Below, in pieces: positions 43,300 to 52,510 of a DNA stretch of 64,000 nt. Location of the stretch: NCBI RefSeq assembly GCF_029433105.1, contig NZ_JARNTW010000001.1, forward strand, positions 682,001 through 746,000, written 5' to 3'. Made by a program: the position numbers and the translations under genes. The notes under the pieces were generated by a model, which was given only the letters and a program-made list of their open reading frames with translations, was not told where the DNA came from and made no database searches. How positions within the stretch are numbered: the stretch's first letter is position 1; each line of letters begins with the position of its first letter. This DNA is from Runella sp. MFBS21 (lineage in GTDB: Bacteria > Bacteroidota > Bacteroidia > Cytophagales > Spirosomataceae).

Positions 43300-45506
43300 T
43301 AGTTCCCCAATTCTAGCTGATTCTTTACTAATGAATAATAATAGCCACGTTGTGATACCAATTCTGGATGAGTTCCACTTTCTACAATTTCGCCTTGGTT
43401 CAATACGATAATTTGGTCAGCATTTTTGACTGTACTTAAGCGATGAGCCACTACTACCACTGTTCTGTTTTTGAAAAACCCTTCTAAATTTTTCATAATG
43501 ACGGCTTCATTATTAGCATCTAAGGCACTGGTAGCTTCGTCGAAAAATAAGAATTCAGGATTTTTATACACAGCACGGGCAATGAAAATCCGTTGCCGTT
43601 GGCCGCCACTGATTCCCATTCCACTGGCTCCAATTCGGGTGTTAAAACCATTGGGCAATTCTTCTACAAAAGATTCAATATTGGCGATTTCAACTGCTTC
43701 CTGAAGTTTTGAGCGATTGACAAGGCCATTAGAATCTGATTCACTGATATTTCGGGCAATAGAATCAGCAAAAACATAGCCATCCTGCATTACTACACCG
43801 CATTGGCTTCGCCAAAAGTTATAACTCAAATTTTTGAGGTTTATTTTTCCAATACTGATTTGGCCGTTTGTAGGCTCATAAAACTTTAAAAGCAATTTCA
43901 ACAAGGTAGTTTTACCGCTTCCACTCGCTCCTACAATCGCGGTTACTTTCCCTTCGGGTATGGTAAGACTGATGTTTTTCAACACCAATTCCGAGCTGCT
44001 GCTTCCGTACCGAAAATCTACATTTTGAACTTGAATGGTTTTGTGAGTGGGCAGCTCGTTTATAAGTGGGTCATCAAGCCGTTCTTCATTAAGTTTATCA
44101 TGAATTTCAGAAAGTCGCTCAATGCTTATTTTGGCATCTTGGTAACTGCGTACAAAGGTGATAAAGTTGTTGAGAGGGACGTTCATTTGCCCTACAATGT
44201 ACTGCACTGACAGCATTCCCCCCAATGAAATTTGTCCATCTATTACGGCTTTGGCCGCAATAAAACTAATGAACATATTCTTGACTTCGTTGATAAAACG
44301 CCCTCCTTCATTTTGAGTTTGAGAGAGGGCCAAACTGTTGATATTGAGCCGAAACAAACGGGTTTGAATCGCTTCCCATTCCCAACGGCGGCGTTTTTCG
44401 GAGCCGTTGAGTTTGATTTCCTGCATTCCGTTTATTAATTGAATCGTGCTGCTCTGATTACCAGAAGCTTGGTCAAAATAACGGTAATCTATTTCAGCCC
44501 GCCGTTTGAGAAACAGAAAAATCCAAGCCACATAAAGACTTGCTCCTAGTAAGAAAACCCAGAAAAGTTGGGCATTAAAATAAAACAGGATGCCGCCAAA
44601 AATGAGAAATGTGACCGTCGAAAAAAGCACATCTAAAGTAGTGGCCGAAAGAAAACCCTGCACGCGACTATGATCTTGAATGCGTTGCATGATGTCACCT
44701 GTGCTTTTGGAATCAAAAAAAGCCATGGGCAAATTCATTAGTTTCATCAAAAAATCGGATAACATACGGAGATTGATACGGCTCGTAACGTGCATCAAAA
44801 TCCAACTCCGTATCACGTTTACGCTTGATTGTGAGATGAATAGCACTAACTGCGCGAGCAAAATCAAATACACAAAGTTAAGATTGCGCGTATTGATTCC
44901 CGTATCTACCACTTGCTGCGTCAGAAATGGAAAAATCAATTGTAAACCCGTGACTACCGTAAGGCCAAGTAAAACCTGAAATCCATAGGCATGGTACGGC
45001 CGAAAATAACGCCCCAGAAATCCCCAAAACGATTTTTTAGGAGATGATGATTCGTTTTTCTGTTCAAAAAATAAGGGAGTGGTTTCAAATAACAACAGCA
45101 CTCCTTCAGCATCTTCCTGCGTGGCTTTGTTGGGTATCCACCCTTTCAGGAAATCCTGTTTGGTATAAGTGATAAGTTGGTAGGCAGGGTCTCCCACGAC
45201 TACTTTCTCGGGGGTAGCTTCATAGATTACTACATAATGCCGCTGCCGCCAATGCGCAATGCACGGCAAGGGAATTTGGGAAGACAAATCGTCATAGGTA
45301 ACATTGAGCGCAAGTGTGCTAAATCCAATTTTTTCAGCAGCATCGGCCAGTCCTCCCATGGTAGTGCCGTCGCCGGCTAAGTTGGATATTTCGCGCAAAT
45401 AAGCTGCCTCAACCGAGCGACCATGATACTTACTGATCATCCGTAGGCAAGTAGGGCCACAGTCTCGTGTGTCTAATTGTTTATAGAAGGGGTATTTTTT
45501 ACGCAT
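43299..45506 (-). CDS. ABC transporter with N-terminal C39 peptidase (double-glycine leader processing and export)
   Basis: This 735-residue fusion cuts the leader after GG and exports the core. The C39 domain (1-140) has catalytic C16 in QLDTRDCGPTCLRMI, H90 in RHYVVIY and D106 in VVGDPAY. The membrane domain spans about 160-470. The ATPase shows Walker A GASGSGKTTL (about 524), signature ISGGQRQRIFIA (about 632) and Walker B FLFFDEATSALD (about 652). All key residues are intact. It sits 11 nt downstream of the HExxH-like gene and directly before HlyD. Confidence 0.96.
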   Translation of the reverse strand: MRKKYPFYKQLDTRDCGPTCLRMISKYHGRSVEAAYLREISNLAGDGTTMGGLADAAEKIGFSTLALNVTYDDLSSQIPLPCIAHWRQRHYVVIYEATPEKVVVGDPAYQLITYTKQDFLKGWIPNKATQEDAEGVLLLFETTPLFFEQKNESSSPKKSFWGFLGRYFRPYHAYGFQVLLGLTVVTGLQLIFPFLTQQVVDTGINTRNLNFVYLILLAQLVLFISQSSVNVIRSWILMHVTSRINLRMLSDFLMKLMNLPMAFFDSKSTGDIMQRIQDHSRVQGFLSATTLDVLFSTVTFLIFGGILFYFNAQLFWVFLLGASLYVAWIFLFLKRRAEIDYRYFDQASGNQSSTIQLINGMQEIKLNGSEKRRRWEWEAIQTRLFRLNINSLALSQTQNEGGRFINEVKNMFISFIAAKAVIDGQISLGGMLSVQYIVGQMNVPLNNFITFVRSYQDAKISIERLSEIHDKLNEERLDDPLINELPTHKTIQVQNVDFRYGSSSSELVLKNISLTIPEGKVTAIVGASGSGKTTLLKLLLKFYEPTNGQISIGKINLKNLSYNFWRSQCGVVMQDGYVFADSIARNISESDSNGLVNRSKLQEAVEIANIESFVEELPNGFNTRIGASGMGISGGQRQRIFIARAVYKNPEFLFFDEATSALDANNEAVIMKNLEGFFKNRTVVVVAHRLSTVKNADQIIVLNQGEIVESGTHPELVSQRGYYYSLVKNQLELGN

Positions 45507-45517
45507 GATTCAAGGCA

Positions 45518-46702
45518 TCAAATACCACTTTTAGCCATAAATTTTTCAAACGGATTTATTTGTGAAAAATGGAAATAACTGAATTCTGAGGGTTGATTAG
45601 ATAAGTCAAAAACGCCTTCTAAGTGTTCTATTTTTTTGATATAATCAGCGCACAATGTATCTAAAAGTTGATAAATTTCTTTTCCCCTATTAGTATATAC
45701 GTCGTCTAAATATAATAATTCCAGCCCTGTACGAAATCGTTTTTTTAAATCGGTAAATCGTCCTAAAAACTCATGCTTTTGAATACCCAAAAAAATATCT
45801 GCTTTGTACAACTCAAAGAAAGCTTCGTAGCGTTTGGCTACGGTGTACAGTCCATGAAAAGCCGAAAAAATACTTCTTTCTTCGCTTTGAAGTCCAATCA
45901 CATTTCCTAATTGTGTTTGTTCTACATCAATTTTGAAATAATTAGACCGATTAAACAGCATAATGTTAAAAGTATTGTGAGAACATTGATGTATCAACTC
46001 TTCTAGAAAAAAGATTGTTCCATTAGTTGGAATAGTACTCAAAAAAGCACAACCTGTAGCCCCGATATTAGCAAAACAATTAACTTGAGGGTTGAAAAAT
46101 ACTGATAGTGTTCGATTGGTTGAGGTTATTTCTTTGCAGAGGTTTGGTAGATGAATTTTCAGTATTTCTAAGGCACGGTCAACGCTTTGTATATGACGGT
46201 GTGTCGTTTGGGTAACTTCAATATCTAAAATTTGTCTATTGCCGTTGGCTTGGTAGAACGAATTTAGTAAAGGATTTTTATGCCTATAAATTTCTATTTT
46301 CCCATCTAATACAGTTAGACAAGGTAAAAAGCCGTATGAGATGTTCTTTAATTGGTATGTTTCGCCGTCACATTCTAGCAGTAACTTTTGATTTGAGTAT
46401 TCAGTATAAAAATAACCTACTTGCGGAACATACACTGTACCATCTGCATCTGAAATAACTTCAAAGCATCCTTGTTTTTCAGTAAAATACGCGCACAAAA
46501 TTTGTTCCAATGTTGTATAGGAAGGACCACCTGAACTTAAATATGCAATCAAAAGGGGTTCTAAAAATGCACTATCATTTTCAAAATCAAGGCGTTCAAA
46601 GATGGTCTCGTTAGTTCTGTAAAGAGCCGCTTTGATATAATCAGAGATGGCCATTTTTCCCAACTGAATTTCTTTTTTGAACAATATATCAAGGTTGTTC
46701 AC
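45518..46702 (-). CDS. Protein resembling alpha-ketoglutarate HExxH-type peptide beta-hydroxylases, with HQxxH
   Basis: This 394-residue protein has no signal peptide. Residues 230-246 read IFFLEELIHQCSHNTFN, placing H238 and H242 in an HxxxH pair, and a later H283 lies in RSIFSAFHGLYTVAKRYEAF. That order (HExxH, then an HG-containing helix) matches the RiPP-associated HExxH family of alpha-ketoglutarate-dependent peptide beta-hydroxylases, except that Glu239 is Gln. In those enzymes the motif binds iron, so Gln may be tolerated. It lies between the amidohydrolase (14-nt overlap) and the C39 transporter. The family call is by motif pattern. Confidence 0.68.
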   Translation of the reverse strand: MNNLDILFKKEIQLGKMAISDYIKAALYRTNETIFERLDFENDSAFLEPLLIAYLSSGGPSYTTLEQILCAYFTEKQGCFEVISDADGTVYVPQVGYFYTEYSNQKLLLECDGETYQLKNISYGFLPCLTVLDGKIEIYRHKNPLLNSFYQANGNRQILDIEVTQTTHRHIQSVDRALEILKIHLPNLCKEITSTNRTLSVFFNPQVNCFANIGATGCAFLSTIPTNGTIFFLEELIHQCSHNTFNIMLFNRSNYFKIDVEQTQLGNVIGLQSEERSIFSAFHGLYTVAKRYEAFFELYKADIFLGIQKHEFLGRFTDLKKRFRTGLELLYLDDVYTNRGKEIYQLLDTLCADYIKKIEHLEGVFDLSNQPSEFSYFHFSQINPFEKFMAKSGI

Positions 46703-48023
46703 GGTAGTTTTGTTTGCAAGTTTGTATCAATTCATTAATTTGTGAGGCTGAAAACCATTGCCCACGTTTCATTACACCTTTTATTTTTCGTAAATTTTCA
46801 ATATCTTCAAGTGGATTGGCTGCAAGCAATACCAAGTCGGCCACGTTGTTTTTCTGAATACTTCCCCATTGGTTCGCTTCGCCCATGTACTCGGCTGCAT
46901 TAAGGGTGGCAGCCCGCAAAATATCATATTCAGGGAGGCCTGCTTTCTTGTACCATTTCATTTCGTCAATCATTGCTAAACCCGGTACTTGAAAAACTGT
47001 AGAAGCATCTGGACTCACCAATAATTTACATCCATTTTGGTGTAGTTTACTGAGTATTATTAGTTTCTTTTCGATGTATTCTTTTTCAACTTGTTGCTCT
47101 TTTCTTAAAGAATCAGGGTGTTTTTGGGCTTGCTTAGCAAAATAATCATCAAAGGTTTTTGTCCAACTTGCTACCAGCCCTGTGGGTAAACGGTCTAAGC
47201 CCGGGCGTTTTTTTAGCTCGTTATAGGGTACTTGTGTATAATTTACAAAATACCAATCCAATGTAGGGCAATTGTAAACCTGCCGGGTTTTAGTTTGTTC
47301 TATGGCGGCAGAGAGTTCAGGGCTGTTGATAGATAAATTTTCATAACCACCTAAGTGCTCAATGCTGTTGAGTCCTTTGCTGAGTGCGTGGGCAATGGTT
47401 ACGCCATTGGGTACGTGCCCCGACAGTTTAAAACTGTGATTTTGTGCCAATTGTGCCAACGTATCAAACCAAGCAACTGAGGGTACACTTAAGACTTTGA
47501 GTGACTGATAGCCTTGACTTTGGTAGCTTTTTAGCAGTTTTTGGAGGGAGTCACCTCGTATCCATACTCTGCTGGCATAAAATGGTGGTGCTGAAGTATA
47601 AATATCGGGATTAGTTTTTTGAGTGGCTTCTTTCTGGATGACCAAATCGGCATCAGCCCCTCGCATCGAACGCAGGTGAGTAACGCCGGCAGCTAATTGC
47701 AATTTCAAAAATTCATCAGTACCATAGCCATACTTCGTTTGGCGTGGGATATGTACGTGCATATCTGCTAATCCCGGTATGAGGTATTGGTTAGTAGCGT
47801 CAATGAGAGTTGCCGATTTATACCTTTTTTTACTGCTTTTTACAATACGCTCTATCACACCATACTTTACTACTACATCTTGATTATACAGTATTGTGTT
47901 TTTGTGAATAGGAATGATATTTACGTTTTTGAAAATTGTTGTCTGTTGGCCAAATAACTTACACGTAACGAGAAAAAATAAACAAGCACTACTGAACTTC
48001 GAACGAATTGAATGATATGTCAT
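46689..48023 (-). CDS. Secreted amidohydrolase (imidazolonepropionase-like superfamily)
   Basis: This 444-residue protein has a signal-like start (FSSACLFFLVTCKLFGQQTT). The metal-binding HxH is in LIPGLADMHVHIPRQ, further ligands are in KLSGHVPNG and SIEHLGGYENL, and the late Asp is in LLVSPDASTV. Members hydrolyse amide or ring bonds, often in modified peptides. It overlaps the HExxH-like gene by 14 nt and lies 5 nt after the TlpA-like gene, so it belongs to the peptide operon. It might process the exported core or degrade a competing peptide; neither is shown. Confidence 0.88.
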   Translation of the reverse strand: MTYHSIRSKFSSACLFFLVTCKLFGQQTTIFKNVNIIPIHKNTILYNQDVVVKYGVIERIVKSSKKRYKSATLIDATNQYLIPGLADMHVHIPRQTKYGYGTDEFLKLQLAAGVTHLRSMRGADADLVIQKEATQKTNPDIYTSAPPFYASRVWIRGDSLQKLLKSYQSQGYQSLKVLSVPSVAWFDTLAQLAQNHSFKLSGHVPNGVTIAHALSKGLNSIEHLGGYENLSINSPELSAAIEQTKTRQVYNCPTLDWYFVNYTQVPYNELKKRPGLDRLPTGLVASWTKTFDDYFAKQAQKHPDSLRKEQQVEKEYIEKKLIILSKLHQNGCKLLVSPDASTVFQVPGLAMIDEMKWYKKAGLPEYDILRAATLNAAEYMGEANQWGSIQKNNVADLVLLAANPLEDIENLRKIKGVMKRGQWFSASQINELIQTCKQNYREQP

Positions 48024-48028
48024 GATTA

Positions 48029-49414
48029 TTATTTTGAAATTAAAGGATTATCTTTACTATGAAGGTTATAAAATGGTTCTAAATCTTCTACACCAATTCG
48101 CCTAGCTATAATTTTATGGTTTTTATCTACAATATAGATAGTAGGAGTTGAAATAGCATCATAGTCTTTCCGATAGTCTACTTTTCGTGAAACAGTTAAT
48201 CCATACCCGTTGGCTAAATTTTGCCATTTATTATCACTAATAAATTTTTTCCAGTCTTCTTCACTTCCTTCGATAGAAATTGGCATCACCTGAACTCCGT
48301 AATTCCTATATTTGTCATAAAAGGATTTTAACTTAGGAGCAGCCTCTTTACAATGACCACAAGAGGGGGAGTAGAAAAATATTACATTAAAATCTCCATT
48401 TAGTTCATAGATATAACTAAAACTGCCACGTATATTTTGAACTCCAATGTTTGGGATTTCTCTATTTAATAATAGAGGCTTTAAAATGCTTATTTTTTCT
48501 TTTAATGCCTTAAGTGTAGAAGTGTCGTTCAAAGTTATGATTTCTGTTAAATAGTAATTTTCTACCATATGAACAAATACTCCTTCTGTACCCATAATTT
48601 TAGGAATTTCATACTGGTTTGTTATATATGAGATGATGTATGAAACAAAATCTTTTTGATATCCTTTCTGTGCCTTATTTATTAGTTGATTGGCACTTTT
48701 TATAATAGAGTCTTCTCTTTGAATAGTTAAATTCTTAATGTACCTTTCTAATTTTTGATGTAAAAAAGGTGTTTTAGCTAATCTTGTGTCGGAAAAATCA
48801 AAATTGTCCCAGTAATGAGCTTTGTAATATTCAAATAATTTTGTACTATCAATTGATCCATTAGGCAGTTTAGGGGCATTGCTAATATCGGTGTCTGCTG
48901 CGGTTTTTAATAGCTTTGTAACATAATACCCTTTGTTCTTGTTTATAAATTTTTCGTAAAAAACTTTGCGTTCATCTAATATGATATTTTGATTTTTAGA
49001 GAGTTTAGCTTCTTTATATTTTTCTTGATTTACCTTCATGAATTTTTGAAAATCATAGAATAATTTATTTTCATGAGAATTCATGATTTTCATTTTTTCT
49101 ATTATATCTGATGTGTCTGTACTGAAGCTAAATTGCTGTGCATCTGAAATAATTAAACTGATAGTTTTGTTACGATTAGGTAATAAGATTTCATATATTC
49201 CTGTGTCTAATTTTTCATTTTTTGAAAAAATTATTCTACCTGTTTTGTCTACTTTGGCAGTGTCTTTGGCATAAAGTTGTGAAGAATAGTGGTTGTATGC
49301 GAGAATACAATTGCCATCGGTTATACCCCGAATTACCCCTTCAATACGATATACTTCTTGACTCAATAGATTTGAGCTATATGTTATTAATAAAGTTATT
49401 AATAGCCTTTTCAT
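48029..49414 (-). CDS. TlpA-like periplasmic thioredoxin with extended N-terminal domain
   Basis: This 461-residue protein has signal MKRLLITLLITYSSNLLSQE, a strand-rich DUF4369-like N-terminal part (YRIEGVIRGITDGNCILAYN), a helical middle and a C-terminal thioredoxin domain with CGHC active site (YSPSCGHCKEAAPKL, about 350) and cis-Pro in DAISTPTIYIV. It could reduce or form a disulfide in the periplasm. The precursor at 49483 has one Cys in its core, giving a plausible substrate by inference. It lies 68 nt downstream of the precursor, across a hairpin. Confidence 0.87.
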   Translation of the reverse strand: MKRLLITLLITYSSNLLSQEVYRIEGVIRGITDGNCILAYNHYSSQLYAKDTAKVDKTGRIIFSKNEKLDTGIYEILLPNRNKTISLIISDAQQFSFSTDTSDIIEKMKIMNSHENKLFYDFQKFMKVNQEKYKEAKLSKNQNIILDERKVFYEKFINKNKGYYVTKLLKTAADTDISNAPKLPNGSIDSTKLFEYYKAHYWDNFDFSDTRLAKTPFLHQKLERYIKNLTIQREDSIIKSANQLINKAQKGYQKDFVSYIISYITNQYEIPKIMGTEGVFVHMVENYYLTEIITLNDTSTLKALKEKISILKPLLLNREIPNIGVQNIRGSFSYIYELNGDFNVIFFYSPSCGHCKEAAPKLKSFYDKYRNYGVQVMPISIEGSEEDWKKFISDNKWQNLANGYGLTVSRKVDYRKDYDAISTPTIYIVDKNHKIIARRIGVEDLEPFYNLHSKDNPLISK

Positions 49415-49432
49415 TTATATCTATCCATTCCA

Positions 49433-49475
49433 TCTCGACAGTAATCGATTATTCATTAGTCTATTACTGTCGAGA
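49433..49475 (-). promoter_or_regulatory. 13-bp hairpin between precursor gene and processing operon
   Basis: TCTCGACAGTAAT and its complement ATTACTGTCGAGA form a perfect stem around a 17-nt loop. It starts 7 nt after the precursor stop and ends 18 nt before the TlpA-like gene. No T run follows, so it is unlike an intrinsic terminator. It may protect the short precursor mRNA or cause partial read-through. Confidence 0.7.
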
Positions 49476-49482
49476 CTTAAAA

Positions 49483-49647
49483 CTAATTTTTTAAAATTAC
49501 TTCTGTTTTAGGGTCAGGAGATCCTGAAGGTGGCGGAAGAATACTTGGCGTGTGGCAATTGTCCAGATTTCCACCCTTAATCGCTTCCAAATTAGCGACT
49601 ACGTTTCCTGACTGTGCCTTTAATTCGGCTAATGATAATCTTTTCAT
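49483..49647 (-). CDS. Double-glycine-leader RiPP precursor, Bacteroidales GG family type
   Basis: This 54-residue peptide was found by reading the gap on the minus strand. Residues 1-26 form a leader (MKRLSLAELKAQSGNVV, then LEAIKGG) that matches the GG-type natural product precursor leader of Bacteroidota (TIGR04149-like). The C39 domain of the transporter at 43299 should cut after GG. The 28-residue core starts NLDNCHTPSILPPPSG, has a single Cys31, three consecutive Pro and an Asp/Lys tail. There is no Thr/Ser run and no lanthionine enzyme here, so the product is probably not a lanthipeptide. Confidence 0.82.
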   Translation of the reverse strand: MKRLSLAELKAQSGNVVANLEAIKGGNLDNCHTPSILPPPSGSPDPKTEVILKN

Positions 49648-49709
49648 GTTGTTTTTATACCAAAGGGGAATAGTGATAGCGATAATGCTTTTTAGCCTTT
49701 GGCGGATTC

Positions 49710-49745
49710 AAAAAAACAAGTAAAAAAACAAGTAAAAAAATAAGC
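49710..49745. repeat. Three 12-bp tandem repeats upstream of the precursor
   Basis: AAAAAAACAAGT occurs at 49710-49721 and 49722-49733 and a variant AAAAAAATAAGC at 49734-49745. They lie 63-98 nt upstream of the precursor start, in the gap between the precursor and the divergent XRE gene. The remainder of that 227-nt gap shows no gene and no clear promoter consensus. Confidence 0.65.
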
Positions 49746-49874
49746 AATTAATTAATTTTATTAAGGTTTTGTTTTTTGTTTTCAAGATAAATAACTAATG
49801 GTGGCGTTGTTGATATAGGTGACTTTTTAAGCTGAATAGGGTCTTAGAGAAACAGCCTCAAACCGAAAAGCCGT

Positions 49875-50264
49875 ATGAGTTTAGGTACTCTTCTTCGTAA
49901 AAATCGCGACCGCTGCAAACTAACAGGGTCAGAAATCGCTGATTTATTGGGGGTATCGCAAGGTACCTATCATAATTGGGAGAGTGGAAAAACCAATCTG
50001 CCGGCCAAATATTTACCCCAATTGGCGGAAATCTTCAAAGTGGAGATTATAGAGCTTATCCCAGCGCGTAATGTGGCTCTAAGTCATGATAGGCCGCAGT
50101 CAGCAAATCAAGAGAAGGTAGCCACGGATTCTGAAGCCAAAGTAGAGCCGCTTGAACTCTACCAAAAACTTTTAGAGAGCAAAGAGGTCGTCATTAGGTT
50201 GCAAACGGAAGAAATTAGGCGATTGCAAAAAAGGCTTGCGGATCTGGAGGCTAACTCATTTTAA
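49875..50264 (+). CDS. XRE-family regulator with C-terminal coiled coil
   Basis: This 129-residue protein has an N-terminal HTH (residues 5-60, TGSEIADLLGVSQGTYHNWE) and a C-terminal coiled coil (VEPLELYQKLLESKEVVIRL, then TEEIRRLQKRLADLE). It has the same plan as the 6331 protein. It is divergent from the RiPP precursor with only 227 nt between the two starts, making it the best candidate regulator of that locus. Confidence 0.87.
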   Translation: MSLGTLLRKNRDRCKLTGSEIADLLGVSQGTYHNWESGKTNLPAKYLPQLAEIFKVEIIELIPARNVALSHDRPQSANQEKVATDSEAKVEPLELYQKLLESKEVVIRLQTEEIRRLQKRLADLEANSF

Positions 50265-50372
50265 GCCAGAATTAAAGGCTAGGGAGCCAATTAGTTCAAT
50301 TTTAGCTTATTTGTTGGGGAGTTTGTGCCTCAAAACCCTTGAAGATAGCGCATTTGAATAAAACAAAAACGA

Positions 50373-50489
50373 ATGGAAACGTCGCTTGAGGAAATAAAAC
50401 AACTACTTCCAGAAGTAATTATCTCTCAGAATGACACTGATGCAAAGTTTAAAGAAACCGACCGAAAACTTAAAGAGGGGAGTATGTAG
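50373..50489 (+). pseudogene. Remnant of a DUF3782-like gene
   Basis: A 38-codon frame (METSLEEIKQLLPEVIISQN, then KFKETDRKLKEG) ends at TAG 50487. Reading through the stop in the same frame continues IGSSGEHFG before the similarity fades. ETDRKxKE followed by IGxxGxxFG recalls the start of DUF3782 coiled-coil/nuclease-like proteins. The piece is too short to be functional. The surrounding 50265-50685 gap shows no other gene. Confidence 0.5.
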
Positions 50490-50685
50490 ATTGGCAGTAG
50501 CGGTGAGCATTTTGGTTCTTGAGTTTAAAATCAATGGCCCCTTATACACCCAACTACCCTATTTTAGCAGATTCCTTTTTTAATTTGTTGCCAAAAACAG
50601 TTAAAGAGTGTTACGAAATTGTAAATTTGCGCATTAAACCACTCAAATTTATAGCACTACCTCCATCAAACGCACTTTCTGTCAG

Positions 50686-51255
50686 ATGCTTAACATTGTA
50701 CTTTTTGGCCCTCCGGGTGCGGGCAAAGGCACTCAAGCTGCTAAACTCATCGAAAAATACCAATTGGTTCACATTTCCACCGGAGATTTGTTCAGGATGC
50801 ACATCAAAGAACAAACCGAGCTGGGTAAGCGTGTCAAAGATTTACTGGACAATGGTATCTTGGTGCCCGATTCAGTGACTATCGATATGCTGGAGGAAGA
50901 AGTACAGAAAAATCCTGATGCCAAGGGCATTATTTTTGATGGATTTCCGCGTACTGTACCGCAGGCAGAAGCGCTAGATGCTTTTTTAGCTTCCAAAAAT
51001 GCCTCTATCAAAACCGTATTGCAGCTGGATGTGGACGAAGGCGAGCTAAAACGGCGTATTGCCGAGCGTAAAAAAGTCAGTGGCCGCGCTGATGATGACG
51101 AAGAAAAATTGGTAAAAAGAATCGATGAATATTTTAATAAAACGGTTCATGTGTTGCCTTATTATGAAGCACAAGGTAAGCTTACAGTGGTAAACGGAAT
51201 CGGTCAAATTGAAACTATTTTTGGGAATTTATGCGAGGCAATTGATGCCGAATAA
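50686..51255 (+). CDS. adk: Adenylate kinase
   Basis: Adenylate kinase converts ATP plus AMP to two ADP. The 189-residue protein has the P-loop VLFGPPGAGKGTQAA, the AMP-binding STGDLFR and IIFDGFPRTVPQAEAL, and a short lid (RKKVSGRADDDEEKLVKRID) without zinc-binding cysteines, typical of the short form. The start at 50686 puts the Rossmann strand at the N-terminus. A terminator follows. Confidence 0.98.
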   Translation: MLNIVLFGPPGAGKGTQAAKLIEKYQLVHISTGDLFRMHIKEQTELGKRVKDLLDNGILVPDSVTIDMLEEEVQKNPDAKGIIFDGFPRTVPQAEALDAFLASKNASIKTVLQLDVDEGELKRRIAERKKVSGRADDDEEKLVKRIDEYFNKTVHVLPYYEAQGKLTVVNGIGQIETIFGNLCEAIDAE

Positions 51256-51309
51256 TAAATTTAACCTATAGATTCATACATACTCTGCTATTTCTTTGCG
51301 AAATTTGTA

Positions 51310-51349
51310 ACTCGTGTGGCCAAAATTTATGGTAGCCACACGAGTTTTT
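51310..51349 (+). terminator. Terminator after adk
   Basis: ACTCGTGTGGC and GCCACACGAGT form an 11-bp stem around a 14-nt loop, followed by TTTT and G. It lies 54 nt after the adk stop and separates it from obgE. Confidence 0.9.
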
Positions 51350-51412
51350 GTTTATATTCACACCTATCTTCAATTAATTGATAACGAATAAATTGTGCTT
51401 TGGCACATCAAT

Positions 51413-52405
51413 ATGGCTAGTTCAAACTTTATAGATTACGTAAAAATAAATTGCCGTTCAGGAGCTGGAGGCGCAGGGTCAGTACACTTCCGTCGTGAAA
51501 AATTTGTAGATAAAGGCGGTCCCGATGGAGGTGACGGAGGACGGGGGGGCCACGTCATATTAAAAGCAAATCCTCAATTGTGGACATTGCTGCACTTGAA
51601 ATATCAAAAACACATCAAAGCCGAAAATGGTCAAGCTGGAAGCGGCGCCCGTTGCAACGGAAAGCAAGGAAATGACGTCATAATAGAAGTACCCCTAGGC
51701 ACAGTGGCCAAGCACGCCGAAACAGGTGAAATTTTGGCGGAAGTGACCGAAGCAGGGCAAGAGGTGATTTTGTTGAAAGGTGGTCGCGGAGGATTGGGAA
51801 ATCATCACTTCAAATCATCGACCAATCAAACTCCCCTTCATGCTCAGCCGGGCGAAGGTGGGCTAGAAGAGTGGGTGGTGTTGGAGTTGAAACTTTTGGC
51901 CGATGTAGGTTTGGTGGGCTTTCCGAATGCTGGTAAATCCACTTTGCTTTCGACAGTTTCGGCGGCACGCCCCGAAATCGCCGATTATCCCTTTACGACG
52001 CTTGTGCCCAACTTGGGAGTGGTGTCTTATCGCGATTTTAAATCGTTTGTGATGGCGGATATACCCGGGATTATTGAGGGAGCCTCGCAGGGGAAAGGGC
52101 TGGGATTGAGGTTTTTGAGACATATTGAGCGCAACTCTATTTTGTTGTTTTTGATACCGGCCACGAGCGAAGACGTCGGAAAAGAATACCGGACTCTTCT
52201 TCATGAGCTTGAAGTGTATGATGCGACATTACTCGATAAAGCTCATCTGTTGGCTATCTCCAAAGGAGATTTGGTGGATGAAGAAACAAAAAAAGAGGTG
52301 TTGAAAAAAATACCTTCGGAGGTGCCTTACGTATTTACATCGTCGGTAACCCAAGAAGGAATTAATGAACTGAAAGATTTGATTTGGAAAACGTTGAATA
52401 GCTAA
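51413..52405 (+). CDS. obgE: GTPase Obg
   Basis: Obg is a ribosome-associated GTPase that acts in late 50S assembly. I chose ATG 51413 ([20 protein letters not shown]) over the in-frame ATG at 51395, because it places the Gly-rich Obg domain at the usual position. The 330-residue protein has repeated glycines ([14 protein letters not shown]), G1 [11 protein letters not shown]3 [12 protein letters not shown] and the SKGD-type G4. It ends soon after the GTPase domain, so the C-terminal OCT extension is absent, as usual outside Firmicutes. Confidence 0.97.
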   Translation: MASSNFIDYVKINCRSGAGGAGSVHFRREKFVDKGGPDGGDGGRGGHVILKANPQLWTLLHLKYQKHIKAENGQAGSGARCNGKQGNDVIIEVPLGTVAKHAETGEILAEVTEAGQEVILLKGGRGGLGNHHFKSSTNQTPLHAQPGEGGLEEWVVLELKLLADVGLVGFPNAGKSTLLSTVSAARPEIADYPFTTLVPNLGVVSYRDFKSFVMADIPGIIEGASQGKGLGLRFLRHIERNSILLFLIPATSEDVGKEYRTLLHELEVYDATLLDKAHLLAISKGDLVDEETKKEVLKKIPSEVPYVFTSSVTQEGINELKDLIWKTLNS

Positions 52406-52510
52406 CTCCCTAATAATTAAAGGCGAAGGAAGTTTTTGGGAAAATGGAGTTGGTATAGTTTGTGATGCCTATTATTAAAACGATAATATATTCCACCAAA
52501 ATAATTACAA

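Noticed and set aside
50519-50878. 119-codon plus-strand frame overlapping adk
   Set aside because: It runs into adk out of frame; the adk frame has all kinase motifs.
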